Virus record (IMG/VR): IMGVR_UViG_3300042341_001202
Location: 84,228-148,227 of that record
Length of the DNA stretch: 64,000 bases
Direction: 5' to 3' (one strand)
From: a virus
Positions 8,556 to 16,521 of the stretch are shown here, in pieces (position 1 is the first letter of the stretch; each line of letters opens with the position of its first letter). The translations under genes and the position numbers were made by a program. The notes under the pieces are model-generated. The model was not told the DNA's origin and searched no databases. It worked only from the letters and a program-made list of their open reading frames with translations.

Positions 8556-9227
8556 CTATCTATCAAATATTCGGCCCAGTTGATCTGCCGTTTGTTTCAC
8601 AATGTCTTCGTTATTACGTACTTGAGCAGCAGGAGTGGGCTCTGTATAGTCAACACCAACAAAGCCCAAAAGGTCACCATTATTTGAGAAAAATGCACAA
8701 CGGGTTATGTGCAATGCTGCTCTGGATTCATAATACCAATAGAGTGCACTATCTGGTCGAGCATTGATATTGGTCAAACTCACGCATTTTCTCTTGAGAA
8801 ATTCAGTACTCATGTTGGTGATCAAACTGCTGGGCAGCCTTTGCCCAAAGTTCATGATCCTATTGGTACCAGGTTTAATTACTTCGTGAGTATTTGTGTG
8901 GAAAATAAATGGCACATTATTGGGGCTAGGAATACCATTGTGAAATCGGAAAATATATGCACGGTTGGAATTGGTAGTTGTAAGTATTTGATTTAGTGAT
9001 TGATTGGCTGCTGTATCCACTGCAACGCTGACTTGTAATTCTCTTGCAAAGTTGTTCATGCTGTTACTGCGTTGCCAAAGATCAATCACAGGTTGAAAAT
9101 GAAAAGCAACAATGTAGCTGGTGCTTATCATGCACAGCAGGCAGAAAATCACAAACAAATGCCACAGCATCTTCAAGGGATGAACCGTTCGAAAATATGA
9201 TATTAGGACGCGAGCAATATCAGACAT
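8556..9227 (-). CDS. Candidate T4 T-type holin (one membrane span, periplasmic domain)
   Basis: A 223-residue protein with a short cytoplasmic N-terminus, one hydrophobic span at about residues 19-42, and a large soluble C-terminal domain. Size (T4 T is 218 aa), topology and the ending (a short beta strand, then a helix closing TADQLGRIFDR) parallel T4 holin T, which ends AARILGRAK. The soluble part also resembles a GAF/PAS-like fold. A late-type promoter element lies 13-26 nt upstream. A sensory GAF membrane protein is the alternative. Confidence 0.5.
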   Translation of the reverse strand: MSDIARVLISYFRTVHPLKMLWHLFVIFCLLCMISTSYIVAFHFQPVIDLWQRSNSMNNFARELQVSVAVDTAANQSLNQILTTTNSNRAYIFRFHNGIPSPNNVPFIFHTNTHEVIKPGTNRIMNFGQRLPSSLITNMSTEFLKRKCVSLTNINARPDSALYWYYESRAALHITRCAFFSNNGDLLGFVGVDYTEPTPAAQVRNNEDIVKQTADQLGRIFDR

Positions 9228-9245
9228 GTAATTTTCCCATCAACA

Positions 9246-9253
9246 TATTTACA
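9246..9253 (-). promoter_or_regulatory. Late-type promoter element for the holin candidate
   Basis: On the minus strand this reads TGTAAATA, close to the T4 late octamer. The expected start is near 9240, leaving a 13-nt leader that contains GATGGGA before ATG 9227. Late control fits a lysis gene. Confidence 0.45.
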
Positions 9254-9292
9254 AAGTTTTGTGTGTTCAATAAGTTGCTAGTTTTTCCTGCA

Positions 9293-9321
9293 TTGACAAG
9301 GCAGCAATATAAAAATATAAT
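9293..9321 (+). promoter_or_regulatory. Consensus sigma70 promoter for the dnaJ-like gene
   Basis: TTGACA (9293-9298), a 17-bp spacer and TATAAT (9316-9321) match the bacterial consensus exactly. The predicted start, 7 nt past the -10, is 9328, which is the A of the dnaJ start codon. There is no room for a Shine-Dalgarno, so the mRNA would be leaderless. Confidence 0.75.
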
Positions 9322-9327
9322 ATACAT

Positions 9328-10185
9328 ATGAAAGATTATTATAGTATCCTTGCCGTGCAAGAAAATGCAACTCAAGATGAGTTGAAAAAGGCTTATCGCA
9401 CACTTGCAATGCAGTATCATCCAGACCGTAACAAAAGCAGTGAATCTGAGAGTAAATTCAAAGAGATCAATGAGGCTTATGATACTCTAGGTAACGAAGA
9501 CAAGCGTCAAGCTTACGATCAGCAACGCAAGTTTGGTGGAAGTCAGCCAGGTGGATTCCATTTTGAATTCCGTGGAGGAGGATCACCCTTTGGTGATATT
9601 TTTGAACAAATCTTCCGAGGTCAAGGATTTGACCACTTTAGCCAACGACCAAGTCGTAATCCTGACACGCAAGTTCAGTTGAATATAACCTTGGAAGAAG
9701 CGTTCACAGGAAAAAGTGTACCAATTCAATTTACTGATAGTGCTGGCCAAAACATCAATTTAGTTGTGAACATACCTGCAGGTATTGATAGTGGGTATAG
9801 GTTACGATATGCTGGCAACGGTAGCCGAACACATGCCAATTTAGCACCTGGAGATTTGTATATTACTGTGTTTGTTACGCCGCACTCTGTGTTCGAGAGG
9901 AGTGGGCCTCATTTGTTGACTACACTGAAGGCCAACATTTGGGAAACATTAGTGGGGGTTGACAAGCTTGTTAGTGTGATTGAAGGCGGTGCAGTTTCCA
10001 TGAAAGTCCCGCCTTTGTCCAAAGATCAAACTCTACTTAACGTCAAAGGCAAGGGCATGCCGCTCAGTAGTAATAGTTCTTCACGTGGTGACCTCATGGT
10101 CAGACTCCATGTAGAGCTGCCACAAAAGCTGGATCAAGATCAGCTTGATGCCATTTCAAAATGGGCACACCCCCAAACATCTTAA
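9328..10185 (+). CDS. dnaJ: DnaJ-like (type II/CbpA-like) co-chaperone
   Basis: A 285-residue protein. The J domain is at 1-65, with HPD at 31-33, the motif that stimulates DnaK ATPase. A Gly/Phe-rich linker follows (about 70-105), then two beta-sandwich client-binding domains (about 110-280). There is no CxxCxGxG zinc finger, so it is type II. The start is fixed by the canonical MKDYYSIL opening. The phage encodes no DnaK here, so it should work with host DnaK. It overlaps no gene; the clpA-like gene begins 22 bp later, pointing to a chaperone/unfoldase pair. Confidence 0.92.
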   Translation: MKDYYSILAVQENATQDELKKAYRTLAMQYHPDRNKSSESESKFKEINEAYDTLGNEDKRQAYDQQRKFGGSQPGGFHFEFRGGGSPFGDIFEQIFRGQGFDHFSQRPSRNPDTQVQLNITLEEAFTGKSVPIQFTDSAGQNINLVVNIPAGIDSGYRLRYAGNGSRTHANLAPGDLYITVFVTPHSVFERSGPHLLTTLKANIWETLVGVDKLVSVIEGGAVSMKVPPLSKDQTLLNVKGKGMPLSSNSSSRGDLMVRLHVELPQKLDQDQLDAISKWAHPQTS

Positions 10186-10207
10186 ATCTTTCACCAGGAC
10201 AGCACAT

Positions 10208-12514
10208 ATGAAAGAGCCCTTTAATTCAAAAAATGATTTTGAGCAAGTAATAAATCGAAGTTACTCTATTGCAATAAAACATCATCACGAATATGTGGTG
10301 GTAGAGCATGTGCTGATAGCACTATTGGAATTTCAAGACATTGACACCATGTTAACAGCCTTGGGTTGTTCTCCAAAAAAGCTCAAAGCTGATGTAGTCA
10401 GTTATCTCAAAGATTCCAAATATCATAGTATTGTGCCTGACGGAGTGTATCAACCCAAATACACCTCCACACTGATGAGTGTAATCAAGCAAGCCAAAGC
10501 GCAAAGCTTGTTCATGGGCAAAACTGTTATGAACAGTGTGGACATGTTGCTGGCACTTTACAATGCAGAACAAAGTTGGGCTGTGTATTTTTTACAAAAA
10601 CACAACATCAACAAAAGCAATATCACCTCGTATCTTACACAAAATAGTCAAGAAACGGATGAGATGGGCATGAGTGAAGACGATGCAAGAATGGTGTTGT
10701 TTCAATTTGCCACCAATTTAAATCAACGTGCCAAACAGGGCAAGATCACTGCACTTATTGGTAGAGACACTGATGTTGATCAACTAGTTGAAACGCTGGC
10801 CCGAAAACTCAAGAACAATGTTATACTTGTGGGCCATCCAGGGGTAGGCAAAACACAACTTGTGGAAGGACTTGCCAAGAGAATAGTGGAACAAACCGTG
10901 CCAAAAGTTCTTTTGAATCAAGAAATCTGGAGCTTGGATATCAATAGCATTGTTGCTGGGACCAAATATCGTGGCGACTTTGAAGACAGAATGAAAAACA
11001 TTATTACGGCGTTAAAAAGTTTGCCCAATGTTATTATTTTCATTGATGAAATTCATATGATTATGGGTGCTGGCGGCAACAGCAGCAATGCAATGGATGC
11101 AGCCAATATTCTCAAGCCAGCGTTGGGTCGGGGAGAAATTCGCACTATTGGTTCCACAACATATGACGAATATCGGAAGTATTTTGAAAAGGATCGAGCA
11201 CTACTTCGGCGTTTTGAGAAACAAGATGTAGTTGAGCCCAGTGTAAGTGATGCTAAAAAAGTAATTCAAGGATTGATCAAAACTTTTGAAAAGTTTCACA
11301 ATGTAACTTATGCACCAGGATGTGCAGAGGCAGCAGTTGATCTCAGTGTAAAATATATTTTCAACAAGTATCTGCCAGATAAGGCAATTGATTTGATTGA
11401 TGCAGCTGGTGCAACAGTGAAAATCAAAGGAAAAACCAAAAAGGTTGTTCAAGTAGAGAATATTGAACAACAAGTTTGTAGGATTGCCAAAGTCAGCCTT
11501 GAAAACTTGGAAACATCTGAGAGTAATAAATTATCTACTCTAGATAATGATCTCAAAAAAGTAATTTACGGCCAAGACACAGCAGTAGACACTCTTGTTG
11601 ATGCAGTGTATTTGGCTTATAGTGGACTACGAGAACAAAACAAAACACTGGGAAGCTTCTTGTTCACAGGGCCAAGTGGTGTGGGCAAGACTGAACTGGC
11701 CAAGATGTTAGCAGACAAACTGGGTTATAGTTTTGTTCGCTTTGACATGAGCGAGTTTCAAGAAAAACATTCTGTTGCTAGATTTATTGGCAGTCCCCCT
11801 GGATATGTGGGTTACAGCGACGGCAGTGCTGGCAGTGGTGCTCTTATCAACGCACTAGAGCAAACACCCAGTTGTGTGCTGCTGTGTGACGAAGTGGAAA
11901 AAGCTCATCCTGATGTATTGAATGTTTTTCTGCAAGCGATGGATCAAGGCAGCATCACAAGCCAAAATCAAAAAACAGTGAGTTTGAAAAATGCAATCTT
12001 GATTTTTACCAGTAATCTTGGTGCTGTGGAAATGGAAAAGCATAGTATTGGCTTTGGTGCTACCAAAAACAGTGATGCAGACAAAGAAGCTGTAAAACAA
12101 TTTTTCCGTCCAGAGTTCAGGAATCGATTGGATGCAGTAGTGCCATTTGGTGCGTTGAACAAAGAAACCATGCAGAAAGTTGTTATCAAATTCATTCAAC
12201 AACTGAATCAAGCTTCACAAAGCAAAAATGTGTGTGTAGTAGTTGATCCTGATGCGCAAGAATGGTTGGTGAAGAATGGTTTTGACCCTTCGATGGGAGC
12301 TAGGCCTTTGAGTCGGGTAATTGACAACCATATCAAAAAGCCCATGAGCCGCCAGATGTTATTTGGAAAGTTGAAGTCAGGAGGAAGAGTGTTAGTTACA
12401 CTTGATGCAGCAGCACATAAGCTGAAATTGGAATTTTTAGGCACAGTATGTAGTCTCCCCACAGGCCCAAATGAGGCCTTTAATGAAAACAACTCAGAGG
12501 TGTCTGCGCAATGA
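10208..12514 (+). CDS. clpA: ClpA-like AAA+ unfoldase subunit
   Basis: A 768-residue protein from ATG 10208 (AGGA 9 nt upstream), close to the 758 of E. coli ClpA. Order: N-terminal Clp repeat domain (1-140); AAA-1 with GHPGVGKT at about 209-216 and IFIDEIH; AAA-2 with GPSGVGKT at about 488-495 and LLCDEVEKAHPDV; C-terminal small domain. There is no ClpB-type middle coiled coil. The loop SIGFGATK, with IGF near 613-615, sits where E. coli ClpA has its IGL ClpP-docking loop. No ClpP is present here, so host ClpP is the likely partner. Stop and next start overlap (ATGA). Confidence 0.92.
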   Translation: MKEPFNSKNDFEQVINRSYSIAIKHHHEYVVVEHVLIALLEFQDIDTMLTALGCSPKKLKADVVSYLKDSKYHSIVPDGVYQPKYTSTLMSVIKQAKAQSLFMGKTVMNSVDMLLALYNAEQSWAVYFLQKHNINKSNITSYLTQNSQETDEMGMSEDDARMVLFQFATNLNQRAKQGKITALIGRDTDVDQLVETLARKLKNNVILVGHPGVGKTQLVEGLAKRIVEQTVPKVLLNQEIWSLDINSIVAGTKYRGDFEDRMKNIITALKSLPNVIIFIDEIHMIMGAGGNSSNAMDAANILKPALGRGEIRTIGSTTYDEYRKYFEKDRALLRRFEKQDVVEPSVSDAKKVIQGLIKTFEKFHNVTYAPGCAEAAVDLSVKYIFNKYLPDKAIDLIDAAGATVKIKGKTKKVVQVENIEQQVCRIAKVSLENLETSESNKLSTLDNDLKKVIYGQDTAVDTLVDAVYLAYSGLREQNKTLGSFLFTGPSGVGKTELAKMLADKLGYSFVRFDMSEFQEKHSVARFIGSPPGYVGYSDGSAGSGALINALEQTPSCVLLCDEVEKAHPDVLNVFLQAMDQGSITSQNQKTVSLKNAILIFTSNLGAVEMEKHSIGFGATKNSDADKEAVKQFFRPEFRNRLDAVVPFGALNKETMQKVVIKFIQQLNQASQSKNVCVVVDPDAQEWLVKNGFDPSMGARPLSRVIDNHIKKPMSRQMLFGKLKSGGRVLVTLDAAAHKLKLEFLGTVCSLPTGPNEAFNENNSEVSAQ

Positions 12515-12828
12515 ACAAAACATCAGCTATTCAAAGCTTGTGCCAAAAAGGATTGATAAGCAAAGGCACAGTCATAGGGGTTGCTGAGTCAGCATCCTCT
12601 AGAGTCTATCATAGATTTGTAGTTGCACATGCTATACTTGCGCCCTGTGTAAAAATTACAGGAGTGCATACACAAAACAACAGCAGTCTTGACTTGGATA
12701 TCAACAAGATTGTGGAAGTGGATGGCATGGGGCTAGATCGCTATCTGCAACATGCAGATCTTGACGCCAATGGCCTACAAATCAATCGTGGAAAAAAGCG
12801 TGGCAGAAGGCCAAAAAACAGAGGATAA
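12511..12828 (+). CDS. Hypothetical protein coupled to clpA
   Basis: A 105-residue protein overlapping the clpA-like stop by 4 nt. The N-terminal half is neutral (SLCQKGLISKGTVIGVAES). The last 15 residues are strongly basic (RGKKRGRRPKNRG), suggesting nucleic-acid or acidic-partner binding. No family is recognised. Its translational coupling makes an adaptor role for the Clp machine possible, but nothing in the sequence proves it. Confidence 0.65.
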   Translation: MNKTSAIQSLCQKGLISKGTVIGVAESASSRVYHRFVVAHAILAPCVKITGVHTQNNSSLDLDINKIVEVDGMGLDRYLQHADLDANGLQINRGKKRGRRPKNRG

Positions 12829-12831
12829 ATA
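12824..12831 (+). promoter_or_regulatory. Late-type promoter element
   Basis: GATAAATA, seven of eight to the T4 late octamer, overlaps the end of the preceding gene. The expected start near 12837 leaves a short leader with AAGGA (12840-12844) before the ATG at 12853. Confidence 0.5.
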
Positions 12832-12852
12832 CTCTAATCAAGGACCTTATAA

Positions 12853-13029
12853 ATGGCACAAATAGCCTGTCAAACTATTTCAATTTCCATCAGCAAACTT
12901 ATCAAGGATGATGAACAACTGGCTAGTGTGCTCTCTTCTGAGCAGCTTTTGGCATTGTTTGAAAGCTTGCCCAGTGTTGTAGAGCAGCTACTTGAAGACA
13001 GTAAACTGGTTATTGAAGTCTCTATTTGA
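12853..13029 (+). CDS. Small hypothetical protein (58 aa)
   Basis: ATG 12853 follows AAGGA by 8 nt and runs to TGA 13027-13029. The product begins MAQIACQTISISISKLIKDD and continues with an acidic, leucine-rich helical stretch (SSEQLLALFESLPSVVEQLLED). No family is recognised. It has its own late-type promoter element and precedes the structural genes. Confidence 0.6.
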   Translation: MAQIACQTISISISKLIKDDEQLASVLSSEQLLALFESLPSVVEQLLEDSKLVIEVSI

Positions 13030-13035
13030 CCTTTC

Positions 13036-13043
13036 CATAAATA
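13036..13043 (+). promoter_or_regulatory. Late-type promoter element before the first tail-fibre-like gene
   Basis: CATAAATA is seven of eight to TATAAATA. It lies 26 bp upstream of ATG 13069, giving a leader of about 20 nt. Confidence 0.5.
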
Positions 13044-13068
13044 TCGACAAATCAATTGTTGAGAAATT

Positions 13069-13776
13069 ATGGAAAGTCTTGTCTTATTACCAACTACTAG
13101 CGGTAAGGTCAATGTAACTGGCGAAAAGCAAAAAGGCGCAGGCTACACCAATTTTCTTGGCGGTAGTCATACAGTAGCCCTAACGTTAACAAATTTTACA
13201 GGCCGGATTTTAATTCAAGCCTCGTTGGCAGATAATCCAGTTGAACAAGACTGGTTTCCTGTTTATCTACAGTCAGACCTGCCTTATGTACAATTCCCTA
13301 GAGATTTGTTCAATCCCAGTGGCCTATTTGGTGGGGACACCGGCAGCTTTGCATATACATTTGTAGGCAATTATGTTTGGGTAAGAGCTGTTGTAAGCAG
13401 AGATTATTTGACTCCAGCACCTATTGACGACAGCACGGTTGGCAGTGTTTCTGAAATACTTTTGAACTTTGGTGCCCTGAGTCCTGGATTTATCCCCAAA
13501 GGCCCCATACAAGGTCCCACCGGTCCTGCTGGCCCTCCTGGGTCTGCCCCAGTCACCAGCTTCCAAATGCCGTTTTCATCTCAAAATATTGTGACCGATG
13601 TGTTGACCGTTGTTCATGGCCTTGCACAGAGACTTGTGTTTGTTCAAGTATATGACACCAACTACCAACTGGTAAATCCCACAACAATAACCTTAATTGA
13701 TGAGATGACTTGCCAATTGAATTTATCTGGGCAAGTGCCTATTTCTGGAGTTTGGTATGTTTTGGTGTCTAAATGA
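13069..13776 (+). CDS. Virion appendage protein with short collagen-like segment
   Basis: A 235-residue, beta-rich protein. Residues about 1-140 read as a beta-sandwich (TVALTLTNFTGRILIQASLA, VWVRAVVSRDY). At about 146-160 there is a collagen-like GPTGPAGPPG. A small C-terminal beta domain follows (DVLTVVHGLAQRLVFVQVYD). This architecture is common in phage tail or neck fibres, with the GxY stretch as trimer hinge. It opens the fibre cluster. Confidence 0.65.
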   Translation: MESLVLLPTTSGKVNVTGEKQKGAGYTNFLGGSHTVALTLTNFTGRILIQASLADNPVEQDWFPVYLQSDLPYVQFPRDLFNPSGLFGGDTGSFAYTFVGNYVWVRAVVSRDYLTPAPIDDSTVGSVSEILLNFGALSPGFIPKGPIQGPTGPAGPPGSAPVTSFQMPFSSQNIVTDVLTVVHGLAQRLVFVQVYDTNYQLVNPTTITLIDEMTCQLNLSGQVPISGVWYVLVSK

Positions 13777-13797
13777 CAAACATATGTGGTGTAAAAT

Positions 13798-14127
13798 ATG
13801 AGAGCTAAAGAATTTATTCGAGAATTTACTGTAAATGTGCCTGTTACAATCAACATCCCCTTGGGCGATGTGTTGAAAGCGCAAGCTGACAGTGATGTGA
13901 TAAATCCTGGAGTGCGTTATGGTGAAGAGGGCGATGCCAAGTGGAGTCCACCACTCCAACAACACCTTGACACTGTAAAAGACAGCGTGGGGCCCACAAC
14001 TGAAGATCCCACTGTGATAAACCCAGAGGATGATTTTCATACACCTCAACAGTCCAATATCTCAAAAATTACAGCAAAAAAAGATTTCATACCAACTGTA
14101 AGTATCAAACCCTCTATTTTGGGTTGA
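13798..14127 (+). CDS. Small protein with capsid-targeting-like N-terminus
   Basis: A 109-residue protein starting MRAKEFIREFTVNVP. The opening resembles the T4 capsid-targeting sequence of internal proteins (MKTYQEFIAE), with a possible (L/I)xE prohead-protease site (FIRE). The rest is polar and Pro/Asp-rich without recognised domains. The same kind of tag appears on the large proteins at 52.7-62.5 kb. Location among tail-fibre genes is unexpected for a head protein. Function unknown. Confidence 0.6.
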   Translation: MRAKEFIREFTVNVPVTINIPLGDVLKAQADSDVINPGVRYGEEGDAKWSPPLQQHLDTVKDSVGPTTEDPTVINPEDDFHTPQQSNISKITAKKDFIPTVSIKPSILG

Positions 14128-14134
14128 AGCTCTT

Positions 14135-16147
14135 GTGACTCAAATTCGTAAAATTTGGACCAGCAAGTTCACAAATGATATAAATGAGTATGTTGGTCGC
14201 GATGGGGAGATATTCTACGCAAGCGGGGAAGTTGAGTTACGTTTTTCTGACGGCGTAACTCCTGGTGGGTTACCATTTACCCCTGGCGGTGGAGGGGGTA
14301 CTGGCACAACTGGCGCACAAGGACCCACTGGGCCAACAGGGGCAAGAGGCATTAGTGGTTATTCTGGGGTAAGCACCCTTGGCTCAACTGGACCAACTGG
14401 GCCCAACAGTGCTAGTGGTTATTCTGGGATATCAGGTTACTCAGGCGAGTCTGGAACAAGCGGCTACTCTGGCAGCGGAGTATCAGGCTACTCTGGTCAA
14501 GGTGGTTATTCAGGAACTTCAGGAAAATCTGGAGAATCTGGGTATTCTGGTGCCAGTGGGTATTCTGGTGCCAGTGGGTATTCTGGTGCCAGTGGGTATT
14601 CAAGTGAGTCTGGCCGGTCAGGTTACTCTGGTGAAAGTGGTTATTCTGGCAGTGGAGTATCAGGCTACTCTGGAGAGAGTGGGTACTCTGGAGAGAGTGG
14701 GTACTCTGGAGAGAGTGGGTACTCTGGAGAGAGTGGTTATTCAGGTTATTCAGGTTACTCTGGTTATTCAGGTTACTCTGGTTATTCAGGTTATTCTGGA
14801 GAGAGTGGTTATTCAGGTTATTCTGGAGAGAGTGGTTATTCTGGGATATCAGGTGAGTCAGGCTATTCTGGAGAGTCAGGTGTCTCTGGATATTCTGCCT
14901 ATTCAGGATACTCTGGAGAGAGTGGTTATTCAGGGGCATCAGGTGAGTCTGGCTATTCAGGAGAGAGCGGATATTCTGGAGGCAGCGGAACTAGTGGAAC
15001 TAGTGGTGTAAGTGGATGGAGCGGCACAAGTGGAACTAGTGGATGGAGCGGCACAAGTGGAACTAGTGGATGGAGCGGCACAAGTGGAACCAGTGGATGG
15101 AGCGGCACAAGTGGAACTAGTGGAACAAGTGGCACAAGCGGCTGGAGTGGCACAAGTGGAACTAGTGGATGGAGCGGAACAAGCGGCTTTAGTGGTGTCA
15201 GCGGAACTAGTGGGTTCAGCGGAACTAGCGGAGCAAGCGGCTTTAGTGGTGTCAGCGGAGCAAGCGGCTTTAGTGGTGTCAGCGGATTCAGTGGAGCAAC
15301 TGGCTTAATAGGACCTACTGGTAGTGGCGCAACTGGTGCAACTGGCACCCCAGGTGTAACAGGTGTAACAGGACCAACAGGTCCTGTTGGTCCTGCGTCT
15401 ACATTAGCAGCTAGTTCTTACATTTTAACTGCTATCTTAACAAGTGATCAAACAGTTGCTAGCGCAAGTACGTTAGTTTTACCCTTAGCTGATTATTATG
15501 ATCCACAAAACTGGTGGAACGCCAGCACATATACATTCAAACCAACTGTTGCAGGTTATTATAATTTAAGTTTCGGTGTTTGGGTCAGTGCAGCGTCTGT
15601 GGCAACTAATCAATATAACGGCCAGATACTTAAAAACTCTGGAACTATATTAATTGCCCAAGTTCAAACTGTAACGTCTACGGGAATTTCACTTGGTGGC
15701 AGCAAAGTTGTTTACTTCAATGGATCTACTGACTCTGCTCAAGTTACTGCCTTTAACGGTACCGGAAGTAATGTTACAGTGCAATATGGCACTGCTGACG
15801 GTCCAGGAACTTGGCTTTCAGCACATTTAATTGCATATGGCGCTGATGGAGTAACAGGACCTACAGGCGCTAGCGGAACTAGTGGCGTAAGTGGATGGAG
15901 TGGCACAAGTGGCTGGAGTGGCACCTCTGGGTTCAGTGGATTCAGTGGCACAAGTGGATTCAGTGGCACAAGTGGATTCAGTGGAACAAGCGGCTTTAGT
16001 GGTGTCAGCGGAACTAGTGGCACAAGCGGCTTCAGCGGAGCAAGCGGCTGTAGTGGTGTCAGCGGCTTTAGCGGAACTAGTGGATTCAGTGGCGGAGCAG
16101 GTGTTACTACAGGCAAAGCTATTGCGATGGCAATTGTTTTTGGATAA
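14135..16147 (+). CDS. Collagen-like fibre protein with C1q/TNF-like domain
   Basis: A 670-residue protein from GTG 14135. Residues 1-55 form a virion-attachment-type head (GRDGEIFYASGEVELRFSDG). About 55-420 is Gly-x-y collagen-like: GPTGPTG, then long Gly-Tyr-Ser and Gly-Glu-Ser triplets, then Gly-Thr-Ser/Gly-Trp-Ser. About 420-575 is a beta jelly-roll with the spacing of C1q/TNF domains (WNASTYTFKPTVAGYYNLSF ... GTWLSAHLIAYG). A second collagen-like stretch closes the protein. The design, collagen stalk plus trimeric head, mirrors animal C1q and bacterial BclA. Likely a host-binding fibre. Confidence 0.8.
   Translation: MTQIRKIWTSKFTNDINEYVGRDGEIFYASGEVELRFSDGVTPGGLPFTPGGGGGTGTTGAQGPTGPTGARGISGYSGVSTLGSTGPTGPNSASGYSGISGYSGESGTSGYSGSGVSGYSGQGGYSGTSGKSGESGYSGASGYSGASGYSGASGYSSESGRSGYSGESGYSGSGVSGYSGESGYSGESGYSGESGYSGESGYSGYSGYSGYSGYSGYSGYSGESGYSGYSGESGYSGISGESGYSGESGVSGYSAYSGYSGESGYSGASGESGYSGESGYSGGSGTSGTSGVSGWSGTSGTSGWSGTSGTSGWSGTSGTSGWSGTSGTSGTSGTSGWSGTSGTSGWSGTSGFSGVSGTSGFSGTSGASGFSGVSGASGFSGVSGFSGATGLIGPTGSGATGATGTPGVTGVTGPTGPVGPASTLAASSYILTAILTSDQTVASASTLVLPLADYYDPQNWWNASTYTFKPTVAGYYNLSFGVWVSAASVATNQYNGQILKNSGTILIAQVQTVTSTGISLGGSKVVYFNGSTDSAQVTAFNGTGSNVTVQYGTADGPGTWLSAHLIAYGADGVTGPTGASGTSGVSGWSGTSGWSGTSGFSGFSGTSGFSGTSGFSGTSGFSGVSGTSGTSGFSGASGCSGVSGFSGTSGFSGGAGVTTGKAIAMAIVFG
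14340..15310 (+). repeat. Collagen-type triplet-coding DNA repeat
   Basis: Short tandem units of 9-18 nt built on GGTTATTCTGGAGAGAGT-like blocks, then AGTGGATGGAGCGGCACAA-like blocks, encode Gly-x-Ser triplets. Copies are nearly identical over dozens of units, so length variation by slippage or recombination is expected. A shorter block recurs at 15.88-16.1 kb, and a fragment at 19.77-19.85 kb. Confidence 0.85.
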
Positions 16148-16161
16148 GGATTTAAAAAGTT

Positions 16162-16521
16162 ATGTCAGCCCCTAATATAGTAAATGTCACAACAATTATT
16201 GGTAAAACTGCGGTACAAGCAGTTGGTACAAGTGCTACAGCAATAGTTACCAATTCAGCAGCAAGTAACAAAGTCTTTAAAATCAACAGTCTAGTAATTT
16301 CAAATGTTGACGGGACCAACAATGCAGACATTACTGTGGATTTGTTCAGAAGTTCTGTAGCGTATAGACTAGCGAATACCATTTCCGTACCAGCAGACGC
16401 ATCGCTAGTTGTTATCAGCAAAGATACTTCAATTTATCTTGAAGAAGGCGACAGCATACGTTTGACTGCTAGTGCTGTAAGTGATCTGGAAGCTGTGTGT
16501 AGCTATGAGGAAATCAGTTAG
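16162..16521 (+). CDS. Small beta-rich virion protein
   Basis: A 119-residue protein with a TAAGGA ribosome site. It is almost entirely short beta strands (IVNVTTIIGKTAVQAVG, INSLVISNVDGTNNADITVDLF, VICKDTS-like segments) and ends AVCSYEEIS. It resembles small fibre-tip or decoration proteins seen in marine T4-like phages. No catalytic motif. It shares its last base with the GTG of the next gene. Confidence 0.6.
   Translation: MSAPNIVNVTTIIGKTAVQAVGTSATAIVTNSAASNKVFKINSLVISNVDGTNNADITVDLFRSSVAYRLANTISVPADASLVVISKDTSIYLEEGDSIRLTASAVSDLEAVCSYEEIS

Noticed and set aside
14412-15348. Long antisense frames opposite the collagen-like and glycine-rich genes
   Set aside because: They consist only of the complement of triplet repeats (Pro/Leu or Asn/Gln-rich) and have no ribosome sites.
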